Part shown: piece by piece, positions 36,910 to 48,925 of the stretch
Numbering within the stretch: position 1 is the first letter of the stretch
Layout: the number at the start of each line of letters is the position of its first letter
Source of the DNA: Archilochus colubris
Lineage: Eukaryota > Chordata > Aves > Apodiformes > Trochilidae
DNA length: 64,000 nucleotides
Assembly: GCA_023079485.1 (NCBI GenBank)
Contig: CM041089.1
Coordinates: 14,399,001 to 14,463,000, forward strand
Reading direction: 5' to 3'
Made by a program: the position numbers and the translations under genes
The notes under the pieces: generated by a model
What the model was told of the DNA's origin: nothing
The model's database searches: none
The model's input: the letters and a program-made list of their open reading frames with translations, nothing else

Positions 36910-38084
36910 GTGAGTATAATATTTTAGGACCCAAACATATGAACATATGAATTATATTACAGTATGCAGCTGTACTTCCAGTGTATTAAAGAAAGGTTAA
37001 GATTGTGGCACAAAATAGAAATCCATCGATTCTGTTTCTGTGGGTTTTACCATTTTAAAGAGAGCTATTGCTTTTGGGAGCTTTTGTTTGTTTGGGTTTT
37101 TTGGGGGGGAAGAGGATGACAAAACCAAACAGAACAAAAGCAAAAAACCCAACAACAACAACAAAAAAAGCAAAAAAACAGGGTCATTCCTGTCACCACT
37201 TTATTCAGTGACAGACCTGCTTTTGAGTTTGAGGGGAGCAAACAGACTTCAGGTCATTAGATGAAGAGATCAAAAACAGTGTGGCTACTGTCTTAGAAAC
37301 ACAGTAGAAAAGGTAGGTATTAGATGGTAATAGGAACTGGCTCCCAGATCCAAGATCCACCTAGCAGCATAAGAAAACTTTTACCACTTATGTCCATGTA
37401 CTCATGCCTTGTGTTTAACCTTCAGAGCTTAAGAAGTTGGGTGACATAAATGATTATGCAGATATGCTTTGCTAGGCACAAGCATATGTACTTTATGATC
37501 TTTCAGAACAGTCTCCTGAGAGTATGATTTTTCAGAACAGTCTCTCCCAAGGAAACTTTGCTGTGGTGATTTGTTACTCTAGGGATATGTTCAAATGTTA
37601 TCTAGATGGCTGTGAATTTGGTTGCAATTCTGAACTGGAACCTGAAAGATGCCAGAACAGAAGTCAGTCATGGTGCCTTTATGAGATGGTCCTTTCTGCC
37701 TGCAGGACTATCTGGGGCTGGTGTCAGTGCCTCCCTTTTCCAGAGAAAACACGAACTGCCACATCAGACACCTCCTGAGGCAGCTGACACTCAAAAGACT
37801 GCATTTTCCTTAACAATCTTGTAAGCTAAAGACTTTTTTGGGGAGAAAAAAGGAAAAAACGAGCTCTGATTAATTTTTTTCATGCTGCTTCATGTTCTAC
37901 ACGTCAGTACACAGGTGTGTGTGTACCCTCAATTAATCTACACAGCTTTACCTACTCCTTAAAAATCAGATTTAAAATGCGAGTTTGAAGTGAATTGCAC
38001 ACTAGTTGTAGTGAGCATTCCTATGAGGACATTTTGTATTAAAAGAGAGTCTTATAGTTGAGCTTGAATATATTCTTTTGTTAG
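36910..38084. other. Non-coding stretch (possible first intron)
   Basis: Contains a T/G-rich then A/C-rich pair at 37083-37180 that are roughly complementary (gtttgtttggg and caaaccaaac words) and could form a loose hairpin. The phrase tttcagaacagtctc is repeated at 37501-37515 and 37530-37544. No coding exon is recognised. Confidence 0.45.
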
Positions 38085-38335
38085 AAAAAGGTAAACCAGT
38101 TGCAGCTTAGGTGGGATGTTAGGATGAAGTTTTTTACCATGACGGTAATGGAAAAATGGAACAGGTTGCCCAGAGAAGTGGCTGAGGCCTCATCCCTGGA
38201 GATACTGAGGTGAGGCTCAAGAAGGCTCCAAGAAACCTGATCTCTTCGAGTGCCCCTGCTTACTGCAGGGGGGCTGGGCTAGACGACCTTTAGAGGTCCC
38301 TTCCAACCCAGATTATTATATGATTCTCTTCTGTG
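38085..38335 (+). mobile_element. CR1 3' end fragment, plus strand
   Basis: The words gggatgttaggatgaagtt, ggaacaggttgcccagagaag, ctcatccctggagatactgagg and aggtcccttccaacccagat give the standard avian CR1 3' region in forward orientation, ending near tatatgattctc. About 250 bp are retained with no ORF2. Divergence is moderate. Confidence 0.88.
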
Positions 38336-39229
38336 ATTCCGGGTTCAGGACCAGCCAGCAGTTCCAGCCAGGCTCCAGGGCTATGAAGCTGAAAGCATTG
38401 CCACACCCAATTTCCATTTTTACCTTCTCTCGTCTGCTCCACTCCAGACAGAAAACTGGTCAAGATATTCTTATCAAATTGAAGCTGCAAGGCAACACAC
38501 AGCAAGGACTCTGCAGTCAAAGAGGGAAACCTTCACAAGTCTGTAAAAGAAAGGGAGAGTAAACAGAGGGCAAAACCTGATCAAGTCTTATCATTATCTG
38601 CTGCTCATTGAGAGAAGAGAGTATTTCAGGTTTGTGGTTTTATTTTAAAGAGGGAAATTCACCGATTTTTTAACACCTGTATCTACAGGCGGCAGCTGCC
38701 AATGTACATTGGAATACAACACAAAACTGGCTCTTAAAGACATATACCACACACGAGTCCTCCCCACAAGTTCCAGAGGACTAAGGAGACGAGGAGGTGA
38801 GTAGACAAGAGGTGTGTGCACTGAAACACGAGCCAGGGGCAGGGATCCTCCCGTCCCCTCACAAACAAACCCCCTATGGCTGCCTTCCCCCCCTGCTTCG
38901 CTCGGCACCGTTTGCCTCCACTCTCTTCCAGCAGCCTGTGACCCTCCTGCAACCTGCCGAGAAGCTCCAAAGCACCCCAAAACCCCCAGTGCCTCTGCTT
39001 CCCTCTCCAGACCTCCCCCTGTGCTACCACCAAAGGAGGGGACCGCCTGTGGCACCTTTCCAGCAGCAACTCCTGCCCCGCCAACACCCACAGGTCTCTA
39101 CTTTCTTTCTCCATCAAACTCAACTCCAAAACTCCCTTCCCCATACCCTCCCGTGCGTGTTATTCTCCCCTCATCTCACCGCAAACCCCAGAGGAGGAGC
39201 TGCTGCTACTGCTCCTCCTCTACCACCCG
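38336..39229. other. C-rich flank of the CpG island
   Basis: From about 38750 cytosine and CpG rise steadily. A frame of 279 codons covers 38797-39636 on the plus strand, and others overlap on both strands. All are Pro/Ser-rich, which is expected from C-rich DNA. No known domain is present. Confidence 0.4.
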
Positions 39230-39323
39230 CACCCTCACGCTCCCGCCCTTTTCCAGTCAGAGCTCCGGGGCAGCTCCTCACGCACCTGAGCCCGCAGTCC
39301 CTCAGAGGGAGGGAAAAGCAGTT

Positions 39324-39393
39324 GAAAGGCGAAAGCAAGCAGGTGAAAACAAGCAGCAGAAAGGCGAAAACAAGCAGGTGGAAACAATCAGGG
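39324..39393. repeat. 35-bp tandem duplication
   Basis: The unit starting gaaaggcgaaa(g/a)caagcagg occurs at 39324-39358 and again at 39359-39393 with a few substitutions near the 3' part. It lies inside the CpG island. Confidence 0.85.
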
Positions 39394-39459
39394 CCACAAT
39401 TAGGGATTCAATTCGTCATGACGGGGTCCCTTCCCCTGCAGCCCCTGACTGAACCGCGG

Positions 39460-39500
39460 GGGAGAGGAGGAGGAGGAGGAGGACGCGGACGCGGACGCGG
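39460..39500. repeat. (GGA)n followed by (GCGGAC)n
   Basis: About seven GGA units run into three GCGGAC-type units. The plus strand is G-rich and encodes the Gly/Arg run of the chance frame across the island. Confidence 0.9.
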
Positions 39501-39745
39501 TGGTCGCGGGCTCTGCCGGCAGCCCCGGGGCCGTGTAGCAGTCTCCTTCCCGCCGAAAGCGGTGAGCTGGGTTCTGGGGCCGGTGAGGGAAAAAAAGTTT
39601 TTTTTCCCTGTCGAGAGGCAAAGGAGAGGCTGTTAGCATCCAGGGCTGAGAGCGTTGCCCCAGGGCTGAGCTCTCCCCACCGCACGGAGCAAACCTGCGC
39701 TCGCTGTGGCGCAGAACTCGCCCCTGGGAGCGCTGAGGGACCCGA

Positions 39746-41335
39746 GGGCTCAAAAACCCAACCAGGGGGCTCGGAAGTGTCAGGATGGAGTCCACGGGAC
39801 GGTCAGGTACAGCTGGTGACATGGTTGAAAAGCTGCCACTGAAGCTCGGGGCATGGGGCCCACTCCCCAGACAGCATCCCCACGGGGGATGTGGGAATGG
39901 AAGGTGTTGCCTGAGGTGAGGCACCGGCAGGAGAGGAACCCTCCTGGCTGAGCTTCTGCCTGCAAAGATCAAGCCTTAGAGGGACTCGGAATGTATCATG
40001 TTTTCAGACCATTAACTCACCTTTAAATGTGAAATCTGTTTTCTCTGCCAACCCCAGTATTAAAAGGTCCCTATACAGACAGGAAGGGGCAATACTGACT
40101 TTTTACAGAGGGTGTAACTCTCAGAAGAAGGAAAAAAACTTTTTATTTGTCTAAATTATCAAGTTTTCCATACCACCATGATGCAAGGGGCGAACAACAG
40201 CATAGATCTTTAGGCTGAACATCTTAAATATCAAAGTTTTGTATTTTAAAGTGCCTTATGATGTCTCTCTGTAGATTGACCATGTATGCATCATGGTATT
40301 AACAGAAGGATGAGCAATCAGACAATATTGCCCATCCAAGACTCAGCTTGTGTATTTTACAGTTTGCTTTCCTGTGAAAAAAATGAGTTACAGAGGCATA
40401 GACATTACTAATACCCAGACATTGCAAATTCCCACCTTCCACCAGAAGAGATATTAGTGTCATGGTTGGACTATGACTACAAACTTGGTAAAGTTCATAT
40501 GATCCTGACTGGAAGGCTGTGGAGTTTAAAAACAAACAAAACCACAAACCAAACACAAAGATCACACACACATACACAAAACAACCCAACCTTGGAGTCT
40601 AGTTTAGTTATTTATTTTAGTTCCATAGGTGTATTCTGTATGGCCTGTTTCAACAATTTTGACCTTTTGTCCTAAACTCTTTCTGGAAAAATGTTTGGAC
40701 ACTTCTTTATTCCTGAATAATCAAATGCTGTTTACTTCATTTGTTCATATAGAGCAAAATCCCATTTATCTGTACCCCTTTGATCTGAAACTCACTCCTT
40801 CGAATCTAGGTTATGTCCCCTTGGTGTGAATTACTTATAAAATAACTCCCTCAATTATTTGAAGCCGTTTATCCAAATGTTTTGATGTTCCAAAAGTATT
40901 TTGAATAAACAGGGCTCTGCTGTCATTGGGTATATCAGATATCTTTGGGGATGCATATAGGATGATTTTCCCTGACCTTCTTCTCTATCATCTTGTGCTT
41001 AAATGAAAAAGCAGTATAAACTTAAGTGTATAGTTAGTGTATTGGCACCATCTTTAATATTTTTACTTCTTTCCCCATTATTTATTTTTCTTTTGTTGTT
41101 CTCATTAAAGGCCAAAATCACAGAAATTTCACTCCAAAAAGACTCAGTACAAATACTAACAAAAGTTTTGCTTGAGCAAGCAGTGAATAAAAGTAATGAT
41201 TTAGAATTTTTCTCTTTATCATACTTCTGAAAAAAAGCAGAACAAAATTATTTGAATTTTTCTGCATTTTTCACCCAGTCTTACTGATGCTAGCTTGTGT
41301 CTAATTAAAATCCTCATGTTCATTTGTTTTCTTAG
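39746..41335. other. Non-coding stretch
   Basis: GC falls quickly after 39970. A short A/C-rich patch lies at 40531-40590. Frames of up to 96 codons have no identifiable product. The last 60 bp contain a pyrimidine-rich run leading to the acceptor at 41334-41335. Confidence 0.45.
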
Positions 41336-41417
41336 ATGGTTGGCATTGCCTTTCTTCTTGGTCCCCTGAGAATCTTAAGGGTCAATATGGATCACGAAAT
41401 GATGCAAGAAGCTGGAG
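41336..41417 (+). ncRNA. Candidate internal exon, 82 nt
   Basis: Bounded by a tttgttttcttag acceptor and a GGAG|gtaggaac donor. Frame 1 and frame 3 are open throughout; frame 2 closes. Joined to the 36,909 donor, the ATG at 36845 would read into the closed frame and stop at TGA after 32 codons. Joined to the next candidate (48,831), frame 1 stays open across the junction (codon GGT) for 59 codons. The product is not recognised, so I list it as a possible lncRNA exon. Confidence 0.3.
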
Positions 41418-42224
41418 GTAGGAACAGGTCCATGAGGACATTTTATTCAATATTTTTCACTTGTTCACTTGAATGTAATTGTGCAGTTATTAATAAGAAA
41501 AAGGAAGTGTAAGGCTTCCAAGAAAATGTACAAATAAACTTGTGTAATTATTACAGAATGGATCAATAGTCTTCTCATGGTAAGAATTCTTATAAAATAG
41601 GAGTTTGTCTCCAATTAGAGTAACCTGATAACCAATGATGTCATATTAAAGATAAAGAGTACAAAAGTATTTCAACTTTTGCAATGTCAGGATCCATTAT
41701 CACATCTTGAGTTATACATTCCATCCACATACCTGTGGACATACCCTTTTGTTAAGTGGTTTTGTGAATAAAATATTTTGGGAATTTATTGTATAGATGC
41801 TCCATTATAATCTGAACCAGGAACATCAGGGACACTTAGGCACTGATAATTTGACAAACTGATAATACCTATATAGAAGATAATTATATCAATCTCCAAC
41901 ACCTCTAACCAGATGCTAAGTCTAAAACTGAAAAGTTATCCCCTTTGCATTAGATACCTACCATCTTCCTGAGAAGCCAAGGTAGATCCTTGCAAAAGAA
42001 ATTGTGGGATTTCAGTAATGAGATTGTGTTTCAAATTCTTAGGACACCCTCAGAGTTCTGACACTTTTTGTGCTAGCCAGCAAGTGCTGAGGAACTGAAA
42101 TAGTTAACATTGGTTACTGGAAGACAGTGCTACCACTAAGACTCCCACATTAGCAGCTCCTAAATTGGTCCACATAGCTCAGCAGAGGCATACCATAATA
42201 GTGTTTAGTTAGACACTTTGGAGA

Positions 42225-42225
<1 letters not shown>
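41418..42225. other. Non-coding stretch
   Basis: AT-rich unique-looking sequence without recognisable elements, ending at the microsatellite. Confidence 0.5.
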
Positions 42226-42312
<87 letters not shown>

Positions 42313-42313
42313 T
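42226..42313. repeat. (TTA)n microsatellite
   Basis: About 86 bp of uninterrupted TTA/ATT units (roughly 28 copies). A perfect tract of this length is expected to be length-polymorphic. Confidence 0.97.
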
Positions 42314-44374
42314 TGCTGTGACTATTAGGATTCTTGGCATTCCATATGTTCTAACACCTCATTTTTAAACTTCATCCAGAAAAATTAAGTGTTACTTCAT
42401 AATCTACATATGATCTTTGTTTCAAGCTGGAATAAGGTAAAAGCTGGTATAAAGTTTGATAACTGCTTTCACAGTATTACTTTCTCTGGACTGCAGACTG
42501 TCTTTACCCCTTTGGAAATATTAATGTTGTTTTTTCAAGCCTATTGCTCTCATTACCTGTGCCTCACAGAACTGTTACATCGTTAAGAAACAAAAAGCTC
42601 TTTCCAGCTTAATAAGACAATGTGAAAATCTCTGTGGGAAGTCTTTTTTCAAACTCTGAGCTTTGGATTTCATAAAAACATGACCACTCTTTACAGACAC
42701 ATTCTGGTTCAATGTAAAGCTTTTGAGTGGGTCTTGGTGGAAGCCAAACTTGTAAGCAATGAGACACTTCATGGTGAGGATGGGTTTGTGGTGACTGACC
42801 TGGCTTTGAGGTACAAGAGATCAAAAGGATGTCTGACTTGTGCTGTCAGATCAAGTGTCCACCTGCCCTGATATTGTGAAGAATAAACCCAAAACACACA
42901 TCTATGATTCTTCACTGCTACTCTTTTGGGACCCAATTGTTTTCAGCTCAGGGACCTTCTGAGCCAGATGTTGTTTCAATTTATGCTGTAGTTCTCAACA
43001 GATTTCTTTTCCCGTGTGCTTGTTTTTGTCTTACCTTAAAAACTTGACACCATAACAGATGGCCAGCTATCTCTTCAGATTAAGTGCCTACTTCTCAGAA
43101 GACAGTGAATCCTTGAGACAGTAACATCAATTGATCAATGCTTAGCCATCCAAAAAAGTAAAGAAAATTATAAGTGAGGCACCATTCTTGAAATCCTGCA
43201 GGTGTGTGGAGCAGTTCCAGCTGCAAGGTGATTCTCGGGAAGCCTGGAAACAGTGGAGCTGAGAGACAAGTGCATTTGGTAGTTAAGATAGAGAAAATAC
43301 ATATATGAAAACAGAAATACATTTCTGGCTGTGCTTTTCTATTGCAGAGGAACTCCATCCATTCAGCTTCTTCACACAATGTCAGTGCAGCCTGGTCACA
43401 AACTGAGGGTAAATATTATAAAGTACTCACTGCTAAGCATCTATTAGCAGCTATCATGGATGTTTTATGGACAGTGTGACAATACACAGGGAAGCTGCAT
43501 GGTGTCAAAGACACTGAATAAATCAAATTTTCTAGATTTTAGCACATATGGTTCTGTGGAACATTCAGTCAACATCCTAGAATATCCCTGCATTTCTCTG
43601 CAGAGATTTCAAGTGGCCTAAAAAGTTTTGACTGGGATGAACAAGTGAAAATATTAATTCCCTGGACCACAGGGGAACTTTTACCAGAGAAAATTAGAGG
43701 TAGAGTTTGAGTTAAACACACAGTACGTATCTACAATTCCTAGAGAGACACTTGGAGCACTGATGAACATAGGCAGCACTACCAGCCTTGCCCTGCCCAC
43801 CTCTCTGGTTGAGCAAGGTGGAAGTCAATTAATGAGAGAATATATATTTACATATATCTATGCACAGGGTGGATGCCTCTGGCAACTGAAACCCTACAGT
43901 GAGTCTGGACAGACTGTATCCTCTGGATCCCATGCTGCACCGTTGCTGATACCTGTACATACAAGCCAGTGAGGCTGACACCCCTGTTTCCTCCCCTGCC
44001 TCCCCTGTGCTCTTGTCCCAAGAGATGCACACCCAGGGCTGTCTCTTAGAGACCTCCTTGCTCCCAGGTCACTTCACCTTCTCACCAGATGATTTGGCTG
44101 CACCGTGGGTAGTTTCACACCCTGACACACCCAAACTTGATCAGTCACAGCACCACAGACATACAGGCCCTCCAGCTGTTCTCTGTTTCCAGTTGATGGA
44201 AACAACTCTTTAACACCTAATGCACACAGCATTGGAGACCTTGCATCCATGAAAGAATTAGAAAAGACTTCAGTAAAGACACAGGACAGACTGTGCTGAT
44301 CAAGAGGAGGGCATAGCCAGGCATTCTGACTGTTTATGTACATGAAACCATCCCTTTTTATCACAGAAATGAAA
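42314..44374. other. Non-coding stretch
   Basis: No gene recognised. A segment at 43347-43408 (62 bp) has a cttttctattgcag acceptor and a TGAGG|gtaaat donor and could be a rare exon, but nothing else supports it. Frames of up to 96 codons have no domain. Confidence 0.45.
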
Positions 44375-45020
44375 AAGTGCTTTGGTTATATGGGACCTGG
44401 AAGCTCATCCAGTTCCAATGCCCCTGCATGGGCAGGGACACCTCCCACTAAACCAGGCTGTGTAAAACCCCATCCCACCTGGCCGGATGCATCCACAACT
44501 TCCCTGGCAACCTGTTCTAGTGTCTCACCACCACCTCACAATTAGCACTGCATCCTAGTGACTAATTTAAATCTCTCAGTTTAAACTGGGAATCTTAAAC
44601 TTTAAATCTTCCAGTTTAAAACCATTACCCCTTTTGGGTACATGCCTTTGTAGAAAGTCCCTCCCCAGCTTTCCTGCAGGCCCACTTTGAGTACTGAAAG
44701 GCTGTTATAATGTCTCCCTGGAGCCTTCTCTTCTCCAAACTGAACAATCCCAAGTGGCTGAACAGCCGTAACTCTTTCAGCCTCTCTTCATGGGAGATGT
44801 GTTCTAGTCCTCTGATCATCTTTGTGGCCCTCCTCTGGACTTGCATCAACATGTCCCTGTCCTTCCTGTGTTGGGGACTCCAGAACTGGACACAGTTCTC
44901 CAGGTGGGGTCTCATGAAAGTGGAATAGAAGTGTAGAATCACCTCTCTCAGTCTGCTGGCCACATTTCTTTTGATGCAGCCCAGGATACAGATGGTTTTC
45001 TGGGCTGCAAGAGCACATTC
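44375..45020 (-). mobile_element. CR1 LINE, 3' part, minus strand
   Basis: Plus-strand reading gives the reverse complement of the CR1 3' end (gggacctggaagctcatccagttccaatg) followed by 3' untranslated and ORF2 sequence up to tggttttctgggctgcaagag. A duplication-like block at about 44565-44620 (aaatctctcagtttaaac / aaatcttccagtttaaaac) is a local change. The copy is 5' truncated and its tail repeats are not preserved. Confidence 0.88.
44625..44963 (-). pseudogene. CR1 ORF2 C-terminal remnant
   Basis: A 112-codon minus-strand frame begins MASRLREVIL and contains TFMRPHLENCVQFWSP, the KDRDMLMQVQRRATK helix, GLEHISHEERL and LGLFSLEKRRLQGD, in the order of the CR1 ORF2 C-terminus. No catalytic reverse-transcriptase motif is retained, so the frame is a fossil. 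Confidence 0.88.
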
Positions 45021-46367
45021 ATTTGCCTACCCAACTACTTTCACACTCCTGTCCCTCCCCAAATTACATAACCTCTCCCTTTTTTCACCTTTGGCTCCTC
45101 CCTCAAACATGCCATAATTAATTCTCTGTGATCCAGAACTGTTTTTCCTTGCATTCCGTGTGTCCCACCCCTAGCAGTGAGCCTCTTAATCCAAAGCTGA
45201 TTGGCAAGTCCTTGATTAGGGTGCCAGCCAGTCCTTGTGCCCCTGTGCTCACCTTGGCTTTTTCTGGTGGCCCTTGTGATGGGTAGGCCAGCAGTGTATT
45301 TTTTTGGTACCTTTCTCCTGTGAATGTCTCTCTGAGCTCCTTCATGGGCTTTTTTTGAGACAACATTGTGTATGTTATGCTGTTGAATAATTTGTCTTTT
45401 AACTACAGGGAGCAGTTGGTTTCTTGGTTACAATAGCCTGCCACTCCTACTGCACAGGGAATTGGAGAAATGACCCTCAGACAGGAATTGTCAGCTAAAT
45501 GTGTGCCACATCTCTTGGAAGATAAGGCTCATTTGGCATTTGACACAGAGTGGGGAAGAGCAAAGTGTGCAGTTTTGTAGCAATGTAGAACCCATTGGGA
45601 ATTTGAGAATAGGACAACAAGCCCTAAGTTTCCACAAAATGTTTGAAGGAGGAGTTAGAGGTAAAGATAGACAGCAATGGCAAAATGATAAAGGGTCCCC
45701 TGCTCCATAAAAATCCACAATCTCAGGTATTTGGTAAAAGATGACCCAAGAGACCAAGGAGGTGAAAAAGCAGGACTTTGCTCTTTGCATTCACAACAGT
45801 CTCACAGAAAACTAAAGGCATTACCCAAGAAATAAAAAGGAGAGTTAATCCAAGAAATAAGCAAATAGAACAGAGGAGCCAAGAACCTGAGGCCACTGTG
45901 CACTGGTGAGCAGGTCTGTAACTATTGCCACTCATAGCAGTGGCAAGTGCAAAAGATAAGCTTTTAAGGAACACAGATCCCATGAGGCAGTTCCTGACTT
46001 AGGACAGTATTTGGGATGAAAACAGCAAGGCAGGTGTAGGTCTGCAGCAGCCATCACACCTGGCAGTGAATCAAGCATAAAGCAATAGGAAGAATTTAAT
46101 CTGACAAGAAAGTAAAGGTCTGAAGAATAATTTGAAAGGTCAGCATGATATTGCCCACCACAAGGAAAGCAGCTACTGGATTCTTCTACCATCAGTTGCA
46201 TGAGCAAGAATGGAGAAGCTGTTCTGAAAATTTTCTGTTGAGGTCTATTGATTGGTGCAATTGGTTGCTTTATACTGGTCAATAAACTGGTTTTATATCA
46301 CAAGGGAAAACCAATGTAATTTCCTTTAAAATATAATACCTAACTACAACAATCATTTGTTCATTCA
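45021..46367. other. Non-coding stretch
   Basis: C/T-rich at first (45021-45110), then unique-looking sequence. Minus-strand frames of up to 116 codons show no domain. A pyrimidine run with acceptor tttaactacag|GG at about 45409 has no paired donor. Confidence 0.45.
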
Positions 46368-46407
46368 CAAAAAAAGGAAAAAAGAAAAAGAAAAAGAAAA
46401 AGAAAAG
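46368..46407. repeat. (AAAAAG)n microsatellite-like tract
   Basis: About 40 bp of A runs with regularly spaced G residues (gaaaaagaaaaagaaaaag). Confidence 0.9.
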
Positions 46408-48830
46408 TCCCTCAAAAGTAATAAAACCATACATTGAAATACTAACACCTTCCTCTGTAGCTGATTTTCCTCAGAGCCTTTCTGCTCAGGAACAAAGAGG
46501 CCCAAACACATTCACAGTGGGAACACCAGATACTAGATGCAATATTTACTAGAACAATATTATTAGATAGCAAAACAATATTTAGACAATTGAACTATGC
46601 TAATACTGCTAACATAAATTTACATTTCTCAACAACTGAAAAATCCAGCTCCAAAATCCATGAGATATTAAACAGAGCACTCCAGAGTGCTGAAGGCTGA
46701 AACACTTTCCATGCCTCCCCAAAGAGCAAAGAATTGTAGGAGGGGGTTTACAGACTCTCTAAAACCTTATCCTCTTTTAGAAAAAAAGTAAAGGAGTTTC
46801 TGAATTTTCTATAGAACCATTGAAGCACCAGAAGGTCACAGTTTCAAGCTCCATAGGTGATCCAGCTTTTCAGAGAAAATATCAGCCTTTTGGGAAAGCC
46901 CCTTGCAAAATAAAGCAATATGCAAATAGAAGTTACAAGAATAACCAAAAGGTGAAAGAAAAGTGCTTTTTAAATCCCCACCTGCTGGTGACATAAAAAG
47001 CTGAAACAAATTATAGCATTGTAATGATTAAATAATTCAGCTGGAACAGGAAGAAAGTTGTATGAACTTTGGAAATAATAAACTAATAAATTTGGAAATA
47101 ATAAATAAACTTTGGAAAACAGAACTCTTGTTACATGGGGCTTGCTTTTCATTTAGTGCATGAAGTCATTCTGGGCAAGTCATTCTGACCAAGAATTGAT
47201 AAGCTCATGGGTTAGTTTTTGTGTCACAGATATTTGCCACTCCACTGGCAGAGGCCAAGTTACCAAAAGTGCAGAGGCTCTGCCCTCCTGAACATTGGTC
47301 CTATTAAAATTAGCTAAATGTAGGCAGCCCAAAGTGGCTAAAATCTCATTATTGCCCTTGCCTTTCTTTTCTTTGTTTCTTCCCAGCTCACCTGCTCTTT
47401 ATTATATACTTGGAGATCTTTGAAAAAGATCATTGAGAAGCCTGAGATTTGTGAAAATTCATATCAGAAATGCATTCATTGCATATTACTTAGATTCTTT
47501 CACCTTCCTAGAAATGAGAACAACCAACACCGCACCAGCAGGACTCAAAGATGATCTTTTTGGAGTGTGGTCAGTTTGTGCTGGTCTTCTCATGGGTTTT
47601 GCTGAAAACCTGGGACACAAATGCTCAGAAGGACAGTCCATGGGAGTTGCAGTGTACTCATTAGCATGAGTTCTGCCTTGAAATTCCTCCTGCCAAGGCA
47701 AAAGTTGTTCTCTCAGAAAAGCAGTAAATCAGATCACCTGCTCTTTTTTTATCACTGTGGTGAGTAGGTCACATACACTTAAGAATAGATTGTGCCCTCT
47801 AGGCATGAACTTGCCTTGGATACAGTAACATGAGTACTGTAAGACTGGAGTCCCAGAAGAATATTTTTTTTTTTCTCTGCCTTTTCCACCATGATCTTTT
47901 TACACTTTTCCTCTATGTCATCCCTTTTTTTGGAGTGTCCAGAATTTCAGGAAATGCTCTCAGAATGGTGCCTTGATAGATATAATGTTTGTTTGAGGGT
48001 TTCAGAAGAGCAAAATTCCAAACGCCATCTTTACTGTTTAGACACCTAAATATAAGAAAATATCTATCCAGTGATTCACTATTAAAACATCAGATAAGTG
48101 TATGGGATTTCCACAGTTTGTCATCCCCTGTGAGACTTGTCCTTGAACTTTTTCCTTTGCACAGTCCTTGAGATGGAGCTCGTTCATTTCAGAATGGGAA
48201 ATCTGTAAACTACAAAAAGGAAAAAAAAAAAATACTGGAGAAATCCTTCAGTGTTTGCTAAATCTGCAGTGTTCATTATGGCAAGGTAGAAGAAAGGTCT
48301 CCAGGGCTTCTCTCATGACATGACTAGCATGACACCTGGTAATAAATGTCATTTATTAAAATCTTGGATCCAACACATGCTCTCATCAGGTCATACACAT
48401 CCCATTAGTGTTGATGAAAATTACATGGATACACCAATGGGGCAGTAGACCCCTGGTCTGCAGGAAAAGAGTAGCAAAGTAATAGTGTCTGTACAATGAA
48501 TCTTTTTTCCCCAGTCCTCCAAAAGTTGTTTTTAAATGCCCTAACTCAAGAGCAGTTTCATGCTTTCTTTTGCTGAGGGGGATTTTCGAGCCCCAAGTTA
48601 TTTCATTAAGTAATAACACCAGTATTTAAAATGTCAGAGTCAAACTGCATCTCCCAGTGTGAAAGCTGAACACCAGTGCCTGAAGGAAAGTTTTATAGCA
48701 TTGATTAACTGCAACCATTTGTAGAACTGACAAAGAGCTGCATAAAAGCTTTATTCTGACTTTTAGATGTGAGTATTGGGCATCACTTTTATAACATACA
48801 AACTAACAATGATGTACTTTGTTATTTCAG
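46408..48830. other. Non-coding stretch
   Basis: Contains a local AT repeat at 47067-47117 in which tttggaaataataaa occurs twice and ctttggaaa a third time. A T10-11 run lies at about 47863-47873. No gene is recognised. Confidence 0.45.
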
Positions 48831-48925
48831 GTCAGAACACCTTCAGTCCAGCAGATAAATCACAGAGACTGAAAGCAGCAGTCCCAGAACTTGCAAGGCA
48901 CAGGATGAAAGAGGCCACAGAAAAG
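48831..48925 (+). ncRNA. Candidate internal exon, 95 nt
   Basis: Preceded by the acceptor actttgttatttcag and followed by the donor AAAAG|gtattt. One frame is open through all 95 bases and is in phase with frame 1 of the 41,336-41,417 candidate. Its residues are charged and helix-prone (QNTFSPADKSQRLKAA...). The next plausible acceptor (53,925) would bring a stop after three codons. I do not recognise the peptide. A lncRNA exon or chance pairing of splice words are both possible. Confidence 0.3.

Larger units (their letters stand above)
39230..39745. promoter_or_regulatory. CpG island, probable promoter
   Basis: This is the only CpG-dense block in the window; examples are cgcggacgcggacgcgg at 39484-39500, ggtcgcgggctctgccggc and cccgccgaaagcgg. 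Two donor-like sites point right: AAAGCG|gtgagc at 39560/39561 and GGGCCG|gtgagg near 39582/39583. A plus-strand first exon ending at either is possible, and a minus-strand start is equally open. No TATA box is seen, as usual for island promoters. Which gene it serves cannot be told from this window. Confidence 0.5.

Noticed and set aside
38645..39144. Gly/Val-rich minus-strand frames of 136-148 codons near the CpG island
   Set aside because: They are complements of C-rich sequence, overlap each other in different frames, and have no recognisable domain.
39400..39972. 190-codon minus-strand frame across the CpG island
   Set aside because: Ser-rich and Ala/Ser tracts derive from the (GGA)n and (GCGGAC)n repeats. 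No family resemblance.
45409..45536. Possible exon after the tttaactacag acceptor
   Set aside because: No acceptable donor follows and all frames have stops.
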